Of a stretch of DNA of 64,000 nt, positions 55,592-64,000 are shown one piece after another (position 1 is the stretch's first letter; each line of letters opens with the position of its first letter). The notes beneath the pieces were generated by a model. It was not told the DNA's origin, did no database searches, and worked only from the letters and a program-made list of their open reading frames with translations. The position numbers and the translations under genes were made by a program. The DNA comes from Acinetobacter terrae (GTDB lineage Bacteria > Pseudomonadota > Gammaproteobacteria > Pseudomonadales > Moraxellaceae): NCBI RefSeq assembly GCF_013004375.1, contig NZ_JABERI010000040.1:1-64000 (forward strand), given 5' to 3'.

Positions 55592-55888
55592 TCAACGTTT
55601 GAAGTTTGATAACAACGCTGTTGAAATGGCTTCATTGTGTTCCAATATTTTTTTCTGTTTGGTTTTGGCTGGATTTGGATCAACACGCTCAATACGTGTT
55701 GCTTTCATCTTCTCGCCATTTTCTTCAAGCACAAATTTTACTTTTTCATTGCGTTTTGGCTCAACCTCTGTGGCTGTGGCAAAATCTGAGATATGGAAAA
55801 ATATATCTTCACCTGCCATTGAAATAAAACCGAATCCTTTTTCAGGATTGTATTTGAATACTTTGCCGAATCTATATTCTAATTTCAT
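55592..55888 (-). CDS. Small cold-shock domain protein
   Basis: A 98-residue protein with one cold-shock domain: GKVFKYNPEKGFGFISMAGE, then DIFFHISDF and a basic tail (PAKTKQKKILEHNEAIS). Its RNA-binding surface aromatics (F, F, F/H) are kept. It lies just upstream of the larger cold-shock gene but has its own terminator. The two domains are diverged, so this is an old duplication at most. Confidence 0.85.
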   Translation of the reverse strand: MKLEYRFGKVFKYNPEKGFGFISMAGEDIFFHISDFATATEVEPKRNEKVKFVLEENGEKMKATRIERVDPNPAKTKQKKILEHNEAISTALLSNFKR

Positions 55889-55930
55889 GAACTTTACTCT
55901 AATCTGTAAACGCTATTACTACAGTATATA

Positions 55931-55957
55931 AAAAAAGAGGCGTAAAGCCTCTTTTTT
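55931..55957. terminator. Terminator downstream of upp
   Basis: AAAAAAGAGGC (55931-55941) pairs with GCCTCTTTTTT (55947-55957). Confidence 0.85.
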
Positions 55958-55976
55958 CGTTCTTTAAAAAGATCAA

Positions 55977-56612
55977 TTAATCTTTTTGTACAGAACCAAA
56001 GATTTTATCGCCCGCATCGCCAAGACCCGGAACGATATAACCATTTTCATTCAAACCATCATCAATGGATGCGGTAAAGATGATGACATCAGGATGAGCC
56101 GCTTCAACGCGTTTGATCCCTTCCGGTGCAGCAACCAAAACCATGACACGGATATCTTTACATCCGCTTGCTTTCAATACATCAATCGCAGCAACCAGTG
56201 ATGAACCTGTTGCTAACATTGGATCAATAATCATCGCAAGACGGTTTTGCACGTCTGGTACCAATTTTTTGTAATAAGTACGTGCTTCTAAAGTTTTTTC
56301 ATCACGTTCTAAACCCAAAACCGATACTTTTGCACTTGGAATAAGATTTAAGAAACCATCCAACATGCCAATACCGGCACGTAAAATTGGCACAACGGTA
56401 ATTTTTTTACCGACAATACGATCTACCGTTACTTTACCGTTCCAGCCATCAATTTCATGGTCACATACCGGCAAATCTTTGGTTGCTTCATAAGTGAGAA
56501 GCATGGTGACTTCTTGTGCTAATTCGCGGAAGTTTTTTGTACTAATGTCTGCACGGCGTAGCAAACCAAGTTTATGTCGAATGAGCGGATGACGGATTTC
56601 ATGAATAGCCAC
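55977..56612 (-). CDS. upp: Uracil phosphoribosyltransferase
   Basis: A 211-residue enzyme that makes UMP from uracil and PRPP. Visible: [32 protein letters not shown], the PRPP loop [20 protein letters not shown] and the uracil-binding end [20 protein letters not shown]. Length matches the family. Single gene with its own terminator. Confidence 0.97.
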   Translation of the reverse strand: MAIHEIRHPLIRHKLGLLRRADISTKNFRELAQEVTMLLTYEATKDLPVCDHEIDGWNGKVTVDRIVGKKITVVPILRAGIGMLDGFLNLIPSAKVSVLGLERDEKTLEARTYYKKLVPDVQNRLAMIIDPMLATGSSLVAAIDVLKASGCKDIRVMVLVAAPEGIKRVEAAHPDVIIFTASIDDGLNENGYIVPGLGDAGDKIFGSVQKD

Positions 56613-56682
56613 GGGAGAACACCTAAAAGATGAGATAAAATTACTTCTATTATAAATGTTTTTTATAGCTCTTATAAACCGA

Positions 56683-56709
56683 AAAGCCCCCTAAGTTAGG
56701 AGGCTTTTT
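56683..56709 (-). terminator. Terminator of the nuo operon
   Basis: AAAAGCC-CCT (56683-56693) pairs with AGG-GGCTTTT (56699-56709) with one mismatch, 26 bases after nuoN. Confidence 0.8.
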
Positions 56710-56734
56710 GGTTAAAATTAATCGTTTTTTTAGA

Positions 56735-58228
56735 TTACTGCTGAGAAAGCATGAAATGCAGTGGAGATAAAATCTCTGCTTGAAGCGCTAACTTGATGAT
56801 TGGGTCTGGGTAAATACCGATAACCAATACCGCTAATGCAGCAGCAAGCACCATAATACCACCCACTTTTTGACCCCAATGTTTATCAGCATCAATACGT
56901 GGAGTATCTGGTGGAGTCATGTACATCACCACCATCACACGGAGGTAATAATACAAACCAATACCAGAACCAACGATGATCATTGCAGCAAGGAACCAAT
57001 GTTGCGTTGTTACCGCAGCCATTACTACCAAGAACTTACCAATGAATCCCGCAGTAAGTGGAATACCGGCAAGAGACAACATCATTACAGTCAAAGTTGC
57101 TGTTAGGATTGGACGACGCCAGAACAAACCACGGTAATCCGCCAGACTTTCTGCTTCATTGTCATTGTTGTACGGGCTAGACATTAACGCGACCACACCG
57201 AACGCACCAATCGTTGTCAACACATAAGTGATCACATAAACCGTTACGTTGCCAAGGCTTGCATAAGTCATGCTGATTAAACCAATCAGCAAATAACCAA
57301 AGTGTGCAATTGAAGAGTAACCCAAGATACGTTTCAAGTTGACTTGACGTACCGCAAGGAAGTTACCGACCAAGATTGAAAGCACCGCAATAATCGTGAT
57401 GATTGTTACGATTGAATCAACCAGGATTGCACCTGAAGAAAGTAAATAACGTACAAACAAACCGATGGTTGCAACTTTCGCAACAGTCGCAAGGAATGTT
57501 GCGATTGGCGCTGGCGCACCTGCATAAACGTCTGGCGTCCATTTGTGGAACGGAGCAAGAGACAATTTAAATGCAACAGCACAGATGATTAAGCCTAAAC
57601 CTAAAATCACCATCGGTTGCTGAATCGCTTGCATTAACGCTTGAACATTGTCATAGAAAGACAATGAACCAGTATAAGCATAGATATATGCCATACCCAT
57701 CAACAACATTGCAGAAGCAGTTGCTGAAAGAACCAGGTATTTAATACCTGCTTCTAAAGAGCGTGAGCGTTGATGCGTATATGCCAACAGACCGTATACA
57801 GGAATCGACATCAGCTCAAGGCTAATGAAGAAAGATGCATAGTGAGAGCTTGCAACCATGAGCATTGCACCCGCTACCGAGCACAACATCAAGATATACA
57901 GTTCTTCACGGTTATCTTTGTAGTTTTCAATATAAGCGTGTGACAAAGTACAACAAGCAAGGGCTGCAACAATAATCACCAGTTGATAAAGCATGCTAAA
58001 TGGATCAACCATAAACATGCCCATCACGTTCGATGGTGCAAATGCCCCACCAAACATAGCGAATAGGATATATACCAAAGCAAGGTTTAAGCCCACTACA
58101 GATGCTGTTGCAATTAAATTATGGTTACGTTTAATTGCAATAAGAAGCATCACAACGATCGCAGTTAAAGCCACGATCATCACAGGAGCTAATGGCATAA
58201 GCTCAGAAAATGACATTGTGAAGTTCAT
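56735..58228 (-). CDS. nuoN: NADH-quinone oxidoreductase subunit N
   Basis: A 497-residue 14-helix antiporter-like subunit of complex I. Key charged helices are present: FISLELMSIPVYGLLAY (Glu of TM5), FKLSLAPFHKWTPDVYAGAP and ILGYSSIAHFGYLLIGL. It is the last gene of the operon. NuoN contributes one proton path in the membrane arm. Confidence 0.96.
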   Translation of the reverse strand: MNFTMSFSELMPLAPVMIVALTAIVVMLLIAIKRNHNLIATASVVGLNLALVYILFAMFGGAFAPSNVMGMFMVDPFSMLYQLVIIVAALACCTLSHAYIENYKDNREELYILMLCSVAGAMLMVASSHYASFFISLELMSIPVYGLLAYTHQRSRSLEAGIKYLVLSATASAMLLMGMAYIYAYTGSLSFYDNVQALMQAIQQPMVILGLGLIICAVAFKLSLAPFHKWTPDVYAGAPAPIATFLATVAKVATIGLFVRYLLSSGAILVDSIVTIITIIAVLSILVGNFLAVRQVNLKRILGYSSIAHFGYLLIGLISMTYASLGNVTVYVITYVLTTIGAFGVVALMSSPYNNDNEAESLADYRGLFWRRPILTATLTVMMLSLAGIPLTAGFIGKFLVVMAAVTTQHWFLAAMIIVGSGIGLYYYLRVMVVMYMTPPDTPRIDADKHWGQKVGGIMVLAAALAVLVIGIYPDPIIKLALQAEILSPLHFMLSQQ

Positions 58229-58231
58229 GGC

Positions 58232-59842
58232 TTATTGGATCTCCACATTTTGTTGAGATACGACCTGTTGAGTCGCATCGACAACTTCTTGAACTGGGAT
58301 ATAGCTATTTGCTAACCACGCCATGCTTGAATTTGAAATATCAAGGAAGCTTTGTGGGTAGATACCAAGCCATAGTAGAGCAACGGCACAAACCAACAAA
58401 ATAACAATCTCACGTGAATTTAAGTCTTTCAGTGGGTTTGTATAATGTTGTTTTTGCTCTTCGTTTGGCGTACCAAACATTGCTTTGTGGATAAGGATCA
58501 AGCCATAAAGACCTGCCAACACCAAACTGATTGCTGCCAAAATGGTAAAGGTTGGAAATTTTTGGAATGAACCCATAAGAATCAGGAATTCACCAATAAA
58601 GTTACCCAGACCTGGAATACCAACAAGGGCCGCAACAAAGAACATCAAGAAGAATGGAAGGTATTGGAACTGACCACGAATACCGCCCATTTTACGCAAG
58701 TCACGGGTATGTAAACGTTCATACACTTGACCACACATAATGAACAATGCAGCAGATGAAATACCATGTGCCAACATCATGATCATTAAGCCCTGGAACG
58801 TTAAAATATTACCTGCGTAAAGCGCAAGTAACACAAAGCCCATGTGCGAAATAGATGTGTAAGCAAGTAAACGTTTCATATCAGTTTGTTGGAAAGCACA
58901 CCAAGCGCCGTAGAACACACCAATTAAACCGAAGATGATCGCGATGTCTGCAAACTGTGCAGAAGCCGCCGGGAAGAACGGAATAACGAAACGAAGCAAA
59001 CCGTATGCAGCTGTCTTAATCAAGATACCTGCCAAGTCGACAGAACCTGCTGTCGGAGCTTGAGCATGCGCATCTGGTAACCAGCCGTGCAATGGGAACA
59101 CTGGAAGTTTTACAGCGAAACCAATGAACATACAAAGCATCAAGGCATAAGCCACTGATGGTAACTGTGCATCAAGCGTATTCGCCACACCTAACAAGTA
59201 GTTGTAATCAAATCCGATCATGCCTGTCATCATGTAACCGTAAACCACGAGGCCTAGGATACCGATGAGCATGATTAAACCTGCTACTTGGGTATAGATG
59301 AAGAACTTGGTCGCTGCATATACACGTGATTTGTTGTCCGCCCCCTTATGACCCCATAACGCAATCAGGAAGTAGATTGGTACAAGCATCATCTCCCAGA
59401 AGAAGAAGAACAGGAACAAGTCAATCGCTAAGAATACACCGATCACCCCACCCAAAGACCATAAAAGGTTTAAGTGGAAGAAGCCAACGTTCTTTTGAAT
59501 CTCACCCCATGAACATCCAACTGCAAGTACACCCAGTAATGCAGTCAAGCCCACCATAAGAAGTGAAAGACCATCCACCGCCAAGTGAATGTTAATGCCT
59601 AGGGTTTGAATCCAAGGCACCATGAATTCAGCAGCCCAAGTTGGAACTTTAGCGCCTAATTCATAGTTATAAGTACCCGATTGCCAAAGCGAAACAGTTA
59701 AGCCCAGTGTTACGAGCATACCGATTAAAGCAATATAACGTGGCAATTTGTCATCGAACTTGTCGACTAACCAGCAAATAAAACCTGCAATGAACGGTAC
59801 CAGGATCAGCGCGGGTAAAATCCAGTTGTTTGTGATTTCCAT
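58232..59842 (-). CDS. nuoM: NADH-quinone oxidoreductase subunit M
   Basis: A 536-residue antiporter-like subunit: LFFFFFWEMMLVPIYFLIAL (TM5 Glu), KLPVFPLHGWLPDAHAQAPT and RLLAYTSISHMGFVLLALYA. Separated from nuoN by only 3 bases and from nuoL by 1, so the genes are coupled. Confidence 0.97.
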   Translation of the reverse strand: MEITNNWILPALILVPFIAGFICWLVDKFDDKLPRYIALIGMLVTLGLTVSLWQSGTYNYELGAKVPTWAAEFMVPWIQTLGINIHLAVDGLSLLMVGLTALLGVLAVGCSWGEIQKNVGFFHLNLLWSLGGVIGVFLAIDLFLFFFFWEMMLVPIYFLIALWGHKGADNKSRVYAATKFFIYTQVAGLIMLIGILGLVVYGYMMTGMIGFDYNYLLGVANTLDAQLPSVAYALMLCMFIGFAVKLPVFPLHGWLPDAHAQAPTAGSVDLAGILIKTAAYGLLRFVIPFFPAASAQFADIAIIFGLIGVFYGAWCAFQQTDMKRLLAYTSISHMGFVLLALYAGNILTFQGLMIMMLAHGISSAALFIMCGQVYERLHTRDLRKMGGIRGQFQYLPFFLMFFVAALVGIPGLGNFIGEFLILMGSFQKFPTFTILAAISLVLAGLYGLILIHKAMFGTPNEEQKQHYTNPLKDLNSREIVILLVCAVALLWLGIYPQSFLDISNSSMAWLANSYIPVQEVVDATQQVVSQQNVEIQ

Positions 59843-59843
59843 C

Positions 59844-61739
59844 TTATTTCCCCACTACCTGAATCACGATCAAGATCATCAGCAATACCACTACACCGAG
59901 TGACATACTTGATGCGTATTCACGCAATGAACCTGTCTGACGTGAGCTTGTGAAGCTATGACCACCTTTAACAATGGCAGGAAGCACTAACCACAAACCA
60001 TCAATTGGATCACGACCTAAAATTTTCGCGATAAGCAAATATGGTTTTACAAATACGATGTTATACAACGCATCAAAACCGAGTGCATTACGGCAAATAT
60101 TGGCAAGACCCGCACCCAATGTAGTTTCAGCAAAAGCTTTAACTGCTTTGTAAGCAAAGGCAAACAGGATCACGCCCACTACAAGACCGGCAAGTGCAAT
60201 ACCCACTGCTGTATATTCAGCACCGTGTACACCCGCTTCAAGTGCTTCAGGAATAATAAACGCCGGAATTTTCGCAGAGTTTAAAATTGCTTCTACTGGT
60301 GCTTTTAAGAAATAAGCCAAACCAGTTGAAAGCACCGCTAAAATACCCAACGGAGCCCAATAAGTCGCGCCTTTGATTTCGTGATACGGTGTGTTTTCTT
60401 TACCAAAGAATACAACCCAGATTAAACGGAATGTATAGATTGAAGTTAAGAATGCACCTGCAACACCTACCCAGTACAAGCTGTTATATACAGGAAGATT
60501 TGCAATGTGGCTTTGTGCCCAAACTGCACCAAGGATCGCATCTTTCGAGAAGAAACCGATGGTTAAGAATGGAATTGCAGCCAACGCACCGCCACCAATC
60601 GCGAAGCAGGCAAACAGGAATTTGTTATGTTTGAACAAGCCACCCATTTTGAAGATGTTTTGTTCGTGGTGGTAAGCCATAATCACCGCACCAGACGACA
60701 AGAACAATAATGCCTTGAAGAATGCGTGTGAAAGCATGTGGAATAAACCAGCTTGGTATGCTTCAGCACCGACAGCCATAAACATATAACCGAGCTGACT
60801 CATGGTTGAGTAAGCCAAAATACGTTTGATGTCTGTTTGAACCAATGCAGCAAAACCAGCAACAATCAATGTTACAGCACCCGTGATCGAGATGAACATC
60901 ATCACTTCAGGTGTCATTTCAAACACAGAGAACATACGGCAGCACAGGTAAATACCTGCAGTTACCATTGTTGCAGCATGGATCAATGCAGAAACAGGTG
61001 TAGGACCTGCCATCGCATCGGCTAACCATGTTTGTAATGGAATTTGAGCAGATTTACCGGCAGCACCCAAGAACAACATTAAAGATGTCCAGATCGCAAG
61101 TGAATGGTCACCCGCTAAAACTTGAGGTGCATTGGCAACGATTGTTCCGATATGCAAAGTACCAAATTGTTGGTAAAGCAAGAACAATGCGATCAGCAAG
61201 AATACGTCACCGATACGCGTTACGGTAAATGCCTTGATTGCCGCAAAACCATTTTCAGGTTTTTGGTAGTAGTAACCAATTAGCAAGTATGAGCAAAGAC
61301 CCACGCCTTCCCAACCCAAGAACAATAACGCCAGGTTATCGCCAAGTACCAATAACAACATGCTCGCTACGAACAGGTTGAAATAAGAGAAGAAACGCGC
61401 GAAGTCTTCATCACCATGCATGTACCATGATGCAAAGATGTGGATTAAGAAACCTACACCCGTCACCATGCCCATCATCAGTAATGATAGACCGTCTAGA
61501 TGCAAGCTCATGCCCGGTGCTAAACCACCAACGTTGAACCAAGTCCAAAGATGTTGAACTTGAGCAACTGAGCCATTCTCGACAAAGCCCATACCAGCAA
61601 TCAGTGCAAATAAAGCAGAAAGACCTACTGAACCTACCCCAATAATGGCTGCCACACTTTCAGGAAGCTTGTTACGCCCCGCCGCTAAAAGGATAAAACC
61701 AATGAGCGGAAATAATACTGTTAAATATAAATAACTCAT
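59844..61739 (-). CDS. nuoL: NADH-quinone oxidoreductase subunit L
   Basis: A 631-residue distal membrane subunit with about 16 helices including the lateral helix. [20 protein letters not shown] carries the key Glu; [20 protein letters not shown] and [20 protein letters not shown] are the core helices. Its start overlaps the nuoK stop by four bases. Confidence 0.97.
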   Translation of the reverse strand: MSYLYLTVLFPLIGFILLAAGRNKLPESVAAIIGVGSVGLSALFALIAGMGFVENGSVAQVQHLWTWFNVGGLAPGMSLHLDGLSLLMMGMVTGVGFLIHIFASWYMHGDEDFARFFSYFNLFVASMLLLVLGDNLALLFLGWEGVGLCSYLLIGYYYQKPENGFAAIKAFTVTRIGDVFLLIALFLLYQQFGTLHIGTIVANAPQVLAGDHSLAIWTSLMLFLGAAGKSAQIPLQTWLADAMAGPTPVSALIHAATMVTAGIYLCCRMFSVFEMTPEVMMFISITGAVTLIVAGFAALVQTDIKRILAYSTMSQLGYMFMAVGAEAYQAGLFHMLSHAFFKALLFLSSGAVIMAYHHEQNIFKMGGLFKHNKFLFACFAIGGGALAAIPFLTIGFFSKDAILGAVWAQSHIANLPVYNSLYWVGVAGAFLTSIYTFRLIWVVFFGKENTPYHEIKGATYWAPLGILAVLSTGLAYFLKAPVEAILNSAKIPAFIIPEALEAGVHGAEYTAVGIALAGLVVGVILFAFAYKAVKAFAETTLGAGLANICRNALGFDALYNIVFVKPYLLIAKILGRDPIDGLWLVLPAIVKGGHSFTSSRQTGSLREYASSMSLGVVVLLMILIVIQVVGK

Positions 61740-62044
61740 CCGCGCATCTCACTAGCAGCATCCACATCCAAATGATGGAAGCGATGGTAGAACTGAAGGA
61801 CGATCGCAAGACCAATACACGCCTCTGCAGCAGCAAGAGTTAAAATCAGGATGAACATGATTTGTCCATCTGGTTGTAACCATGCGCTACCCGCTAAAAC
61901 AAACGCAAGTGCAGCTGCGTTCATCATCACTTCAAGGCTCATTAACATAAATAATAGGTTGCGTCGCACCATTACACCGTAAAAACCGAGTGCAAAAAGA
62001 ATGGTTGCAACGATCAAACCATGTTCTAAAGGGATGTTGCCCAT
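61736..62044 (-). CDS. nuoK: NADH-quinone oxidoreductase subunit K
   Basis: A 102-residue three-helix subunit. Buried glutamates are in [17 protein letters not shown] and [16 protein letters not shown], both needed in the central proton path. Overlaps nuoL by four bases and nuoJ by one. Confidence 0.96.
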   Translation of the reverse strand: MGNIPLEHGLIVATILFALGFYGVMVRRNLLFMLMSLEVMMNAAALAFVLAGSAWLQPDGQIMFILILTLAAAEACIGLAIVLQFYHRFHHLDVDAASEMRG

Positions 62045-62565
62045 TATTCTTTTTCCTTTTCTGCACTTGGTTCACGTTTACCTAAATGGAATGCTGCAAC
62101 CAAGGCTGCAAGCAATAACATCGCGGCAACTTCTACCAATAGTAAGTAGTGAGTAAAGAGCGCTGTACCAACAGCTTTAGGTCCAATCACTTCTGTGCCC
62201 ATGACAGGACCAGCAGTGGTGTAATCTGAACCGAGCATCCAAACAAGCACTAAGCCCATAAGGAAACTCACCATTGCAGGATATGCCCATGCAGATGAAG
62301 TGAGCCACTTACGTTCCTGATCAACTGTATGTTGACCAAGATTCAGCATCATCACCACAAACACGAACAACACCATGATCGCGCCTGCATAAACAATAAT
62401 TTCCAGCGCACCAGCGAATGGTGCACCGACGATCATGAACATACCCGCAACTGCAAGTAGAGACACGATCAAGCTAAGCAATGCATGTACAGGATTCGCG
62501 TTGGTGACAACGCGAATCGTAGAGACAATGGCCACAAGTGCCATCAAATAAAATGGCCACATCAT
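62044..62565 (-). CDS. nuoJ: NADH-quinone oxidoreductase subunit J
   Basis: A 173-residue five-helix subunit. [20 protein letters not shown] is the conserved TM3 with its pi-bulge. The tail ([14 protein letters not shown]) is charged. Overlaps nuoK by one base and nuoI by four. Confidence 0.96.
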   Translation of the reverse strand: MMWPFYLMALVAIVSTIRVVTNANPVHALLSLIVSLLAVAGMFMIVGAPFAGALEIIVYAGAIMVLFVFVVMMLNLGQHTVDQERKWLTSSAWAYPAMVSFLMGLVLVWMLGSDYTTAGPVMGTEVIGPKAVGTALFTHYLLLVEVAAMLLLAALVAAFHLGKREPSAEKEKE

Positions 62566-63104
62566 GGTAATAAGCTCCGTACGTCAACAGGCGCGCTTTC
62601 GCGTTGTGCTTGACCTTTATCTTTACCTGCTACAGCCATACCGGATACGCGGTAGAAGTTGTAGTCAGGATATTTACCAGGACCTGAAATGAGCAAGTTT
62701 TCTTTCTCATAAACCAAGTCTTGACGAACATATTCGCCTAATTCGAAATCTGGTGTCATCTGAATTGCAGTCGTTGGACATGCTTCTTCACACATACCGC
62801 AGAAAATGCAACGAGAGAAGTTGATACGGAAAAACTCCGGATACCAACGACCATCTTCTTTTTCTGCTTTTTGCAGTGAAATACAGCCCACCGGACAAGC
62901 AACCGCACATAAGTTACATGCAACACAGCGTTCTTCGCCATCGGGGTCACGTGTTAATACAATACGACCACGGAAACGCGGCGGAACAATTTGTTCACCT
63001 GGTACTTCTGGATATAAAATGGTGTCACGTTTACGTGTCACGTGGCTGAAAACCATCCACAATGAACGTACGATTGACCCGAATCCAGCTAGAATTTTAT
63101 ACAT
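62562..63104 (-). CDS. nuoI: NADH-quinone oxidoreductase subunit I
   Basis: A 180-residue peripheral-arm subunit with two [4Fe-4S] clusters. The ligand sets are [12 protein letters not shown] and [12 protein letters not shown]. It passes electrons towards quinone. It lies 18 bases after nuoH. Confidence 0.97.
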   Translation of the reverse strand: MYKILAGFGSIVRSLWMVFSHVTRKRDTILYPEVPGEQIVPPRFRGRIVLTRDPDGEERCVACNLCAVACPVGCISLQKAEKEDGRWYPEFFRINFSRCIFCGMCEEACPTTAIQMTPDFELGEYVRQDLVYEKENLLISGPGKYPDYNFYRVSGMAVAGKDKGQAQRESAPVDVRSLLP

Positions 63105-63122
63105 TTTGTACTCCCTGCTGTC

Positions 63123-64000
63123 CTAGGCCTGATTCATCAGAATCACAGCACCAGTCACCAACAAGTTGACCAACGCCAATGGCAAACAAATCTTCCAACC
63201 AAAGTTCATCACCTGGTCATAACGTGGGCGCATTAACGAGCCACGTGCCAAGACAAACATCATTACAAAGAATGCTGTTTTGATAATGAACCAGAATACT
63301 GGTGGAATAAATGGAATTTCTAGGTTGAATGGCGCTAACCAACCACCGAAGAATAAAGTTACGATCAGTGCTGAAATAAGAACCACATTGACATATTCTG
63401 CAACGAAGAACATACCCCATTTCATACCGCCGTATTCGACATGGTAACCTTCCGCCAATTCTTGTTCAGCTTCTGGTTGGTCAAATGGATGACGATGCGT
63501 TACCGCCACACCAGCAACAATAAAGATCAAGAAACCCAAGAATTGAGGAATAACGAACCAGACATCACGTTGTGCTTCAACAATCTCACGCATGTTGAAT
63601 GAACCCGCAATTGCGACTACACCCATCAGCGAAATACCCAAGAACACTTCATAAGAAATGGTTTGAGCTGCAGAACGAAGACCACCCAATAACGCATATT
63701 TGTTATTTGAAGCCCAACCACCAAAAAGCACTGCGTACACTGCAATACCGGCCATTGCCATAAAGAACAATAACCCGATACTCATGTCAGCAACACCCAG
63801 TGTTGGACTTACAGGAATCACCATGAACGAAAGTACCGCAGTTGCCATGGCAACTGCTGGTGCTAAACGGAAAGTGAGTTTGTCAGCAAACTTAGGTGTC
63901 CAATCTTCCTTAAACATGATTTTCAGCATGTCGGCAACGATTTGGAACATCCCCCCAGGACCAACACGGTTTGGACCGTAACGGTCTTGCCATAATGCAA
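63123..64000 (-). CDS. nuoH: NADH-quinone oxidoreductase subunit H (5' end outside window)
   Basis: The minus-strand frame is open to the window edge, so the N-terminus is missing; about 292 residues are visible. The visible part begins [20 protein letters not shown], then the quinone-site region [19 protein letters not shown], and later [20 protein letters not shown] and RARYD-type end ([13 protein letters not shown]). NuoH anchors the quinone chamber. Position 63950 is an internal Met, not the start. Confidence 0.95.
   Translation of the reverse strand, partial: ALWQDRYGPNRVGPGGMFQIVADMLKIMFKEDWTPKFADKLTFRLAPAVAMATAVLSFMVIPVSPTLGVADMSIGLLFFMAMAGIAVYAVLFGGWASNNKYALLGGLRSAAQTISYEVFLGISLMGVVAIAGSFNMREIVEAQRDVWFVIPQFLGFLIFIVAGVAVTHRHPFDQPEAEQELAEGYHVEYGGMKWGMFFVAEYVNVVLISALIVTLFFGGWLAPFNLEIPFIPPVFWFIIKTAFFVMMFVLARGSLMRPRYDQVMNFGWKICLPLALVNLLVTGAVILMNQA

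Overview
The window reads as chromosomal DNA of an Acinetobacter-type gammaproteobacterium. This rests on low GC, a gammaproteobacterial tmRNA with tag ANDESYALAA, an ABZJ_00895-type membrane protein, and typical housekeeping genes (glpK, hemB, thiO, upp, eutBC, fpr with a finR-like regulator, and a nuo operon). No species call is made.

The left half (about 115-31730) is accessory DNA inserted at the 3' end of ssrA. The ssrA end sequence appears three times in the same orientation: inside the intact gene (31726-31751), at 15068-15088 and at 115-140. This splits the region into two tandem islands. Island A (about 140-15068) carries a compact AT-rich defence-like array on the minus strand: two unrecognised proteins, a NERD-nuclease/UvrD-type helicase, a DrmA-like helicase and a DrmB-like DUF1998 protein. 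After a long intergenic region come a plus-strand DNA cytosine-5 methyltransferase and a convergent Vsr-type endonuclease. The array has the DISARM core pair DrmA/DrmB, but no PLD protein (DrmC) is seen. It ends in a 5'-truncated tyrosine integrase. Both island left ends carry a decayed Fic-family C-terminus, so the two islands share ancestry.

Island B (15088-31726) holds a candidate ~87-nt sRNA, a DUF1660-like phage protein, a small membrane protein, a trimeric autotransporter adhesin with about six 37-residue repeats, an HTH regulator, a cysteine-containing microprotein, a decayed integrase, a 581-residue unknown protein and an FrmR/RcnR-type regulator. It also holds a five-gene type IV minor-pilin operon with an unusually large PilX-like protein, two unknown proteins, and an intact P4-type integrase beside ssrA.

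The right half (31728-64000) is conserved chromosome: ssrA, glpK, emrAB-type efflux, a hotdog thioesterase, hemB, thiO, a TIGR01777 epimerase, small lipoproteins and membrane proteins, LysE-type export, a PLP deaminase/desulfhydrase, a YhiN-type flavoprotein, a mechanosensitive channel, ethanolamine use (eat-eutB-eutC), fpr/finR-like, two cold-shock-domain proteins, upp, and nuoH(partial)-I-J-K-L-M-N. Strong hairpin terminators separate many of these units.
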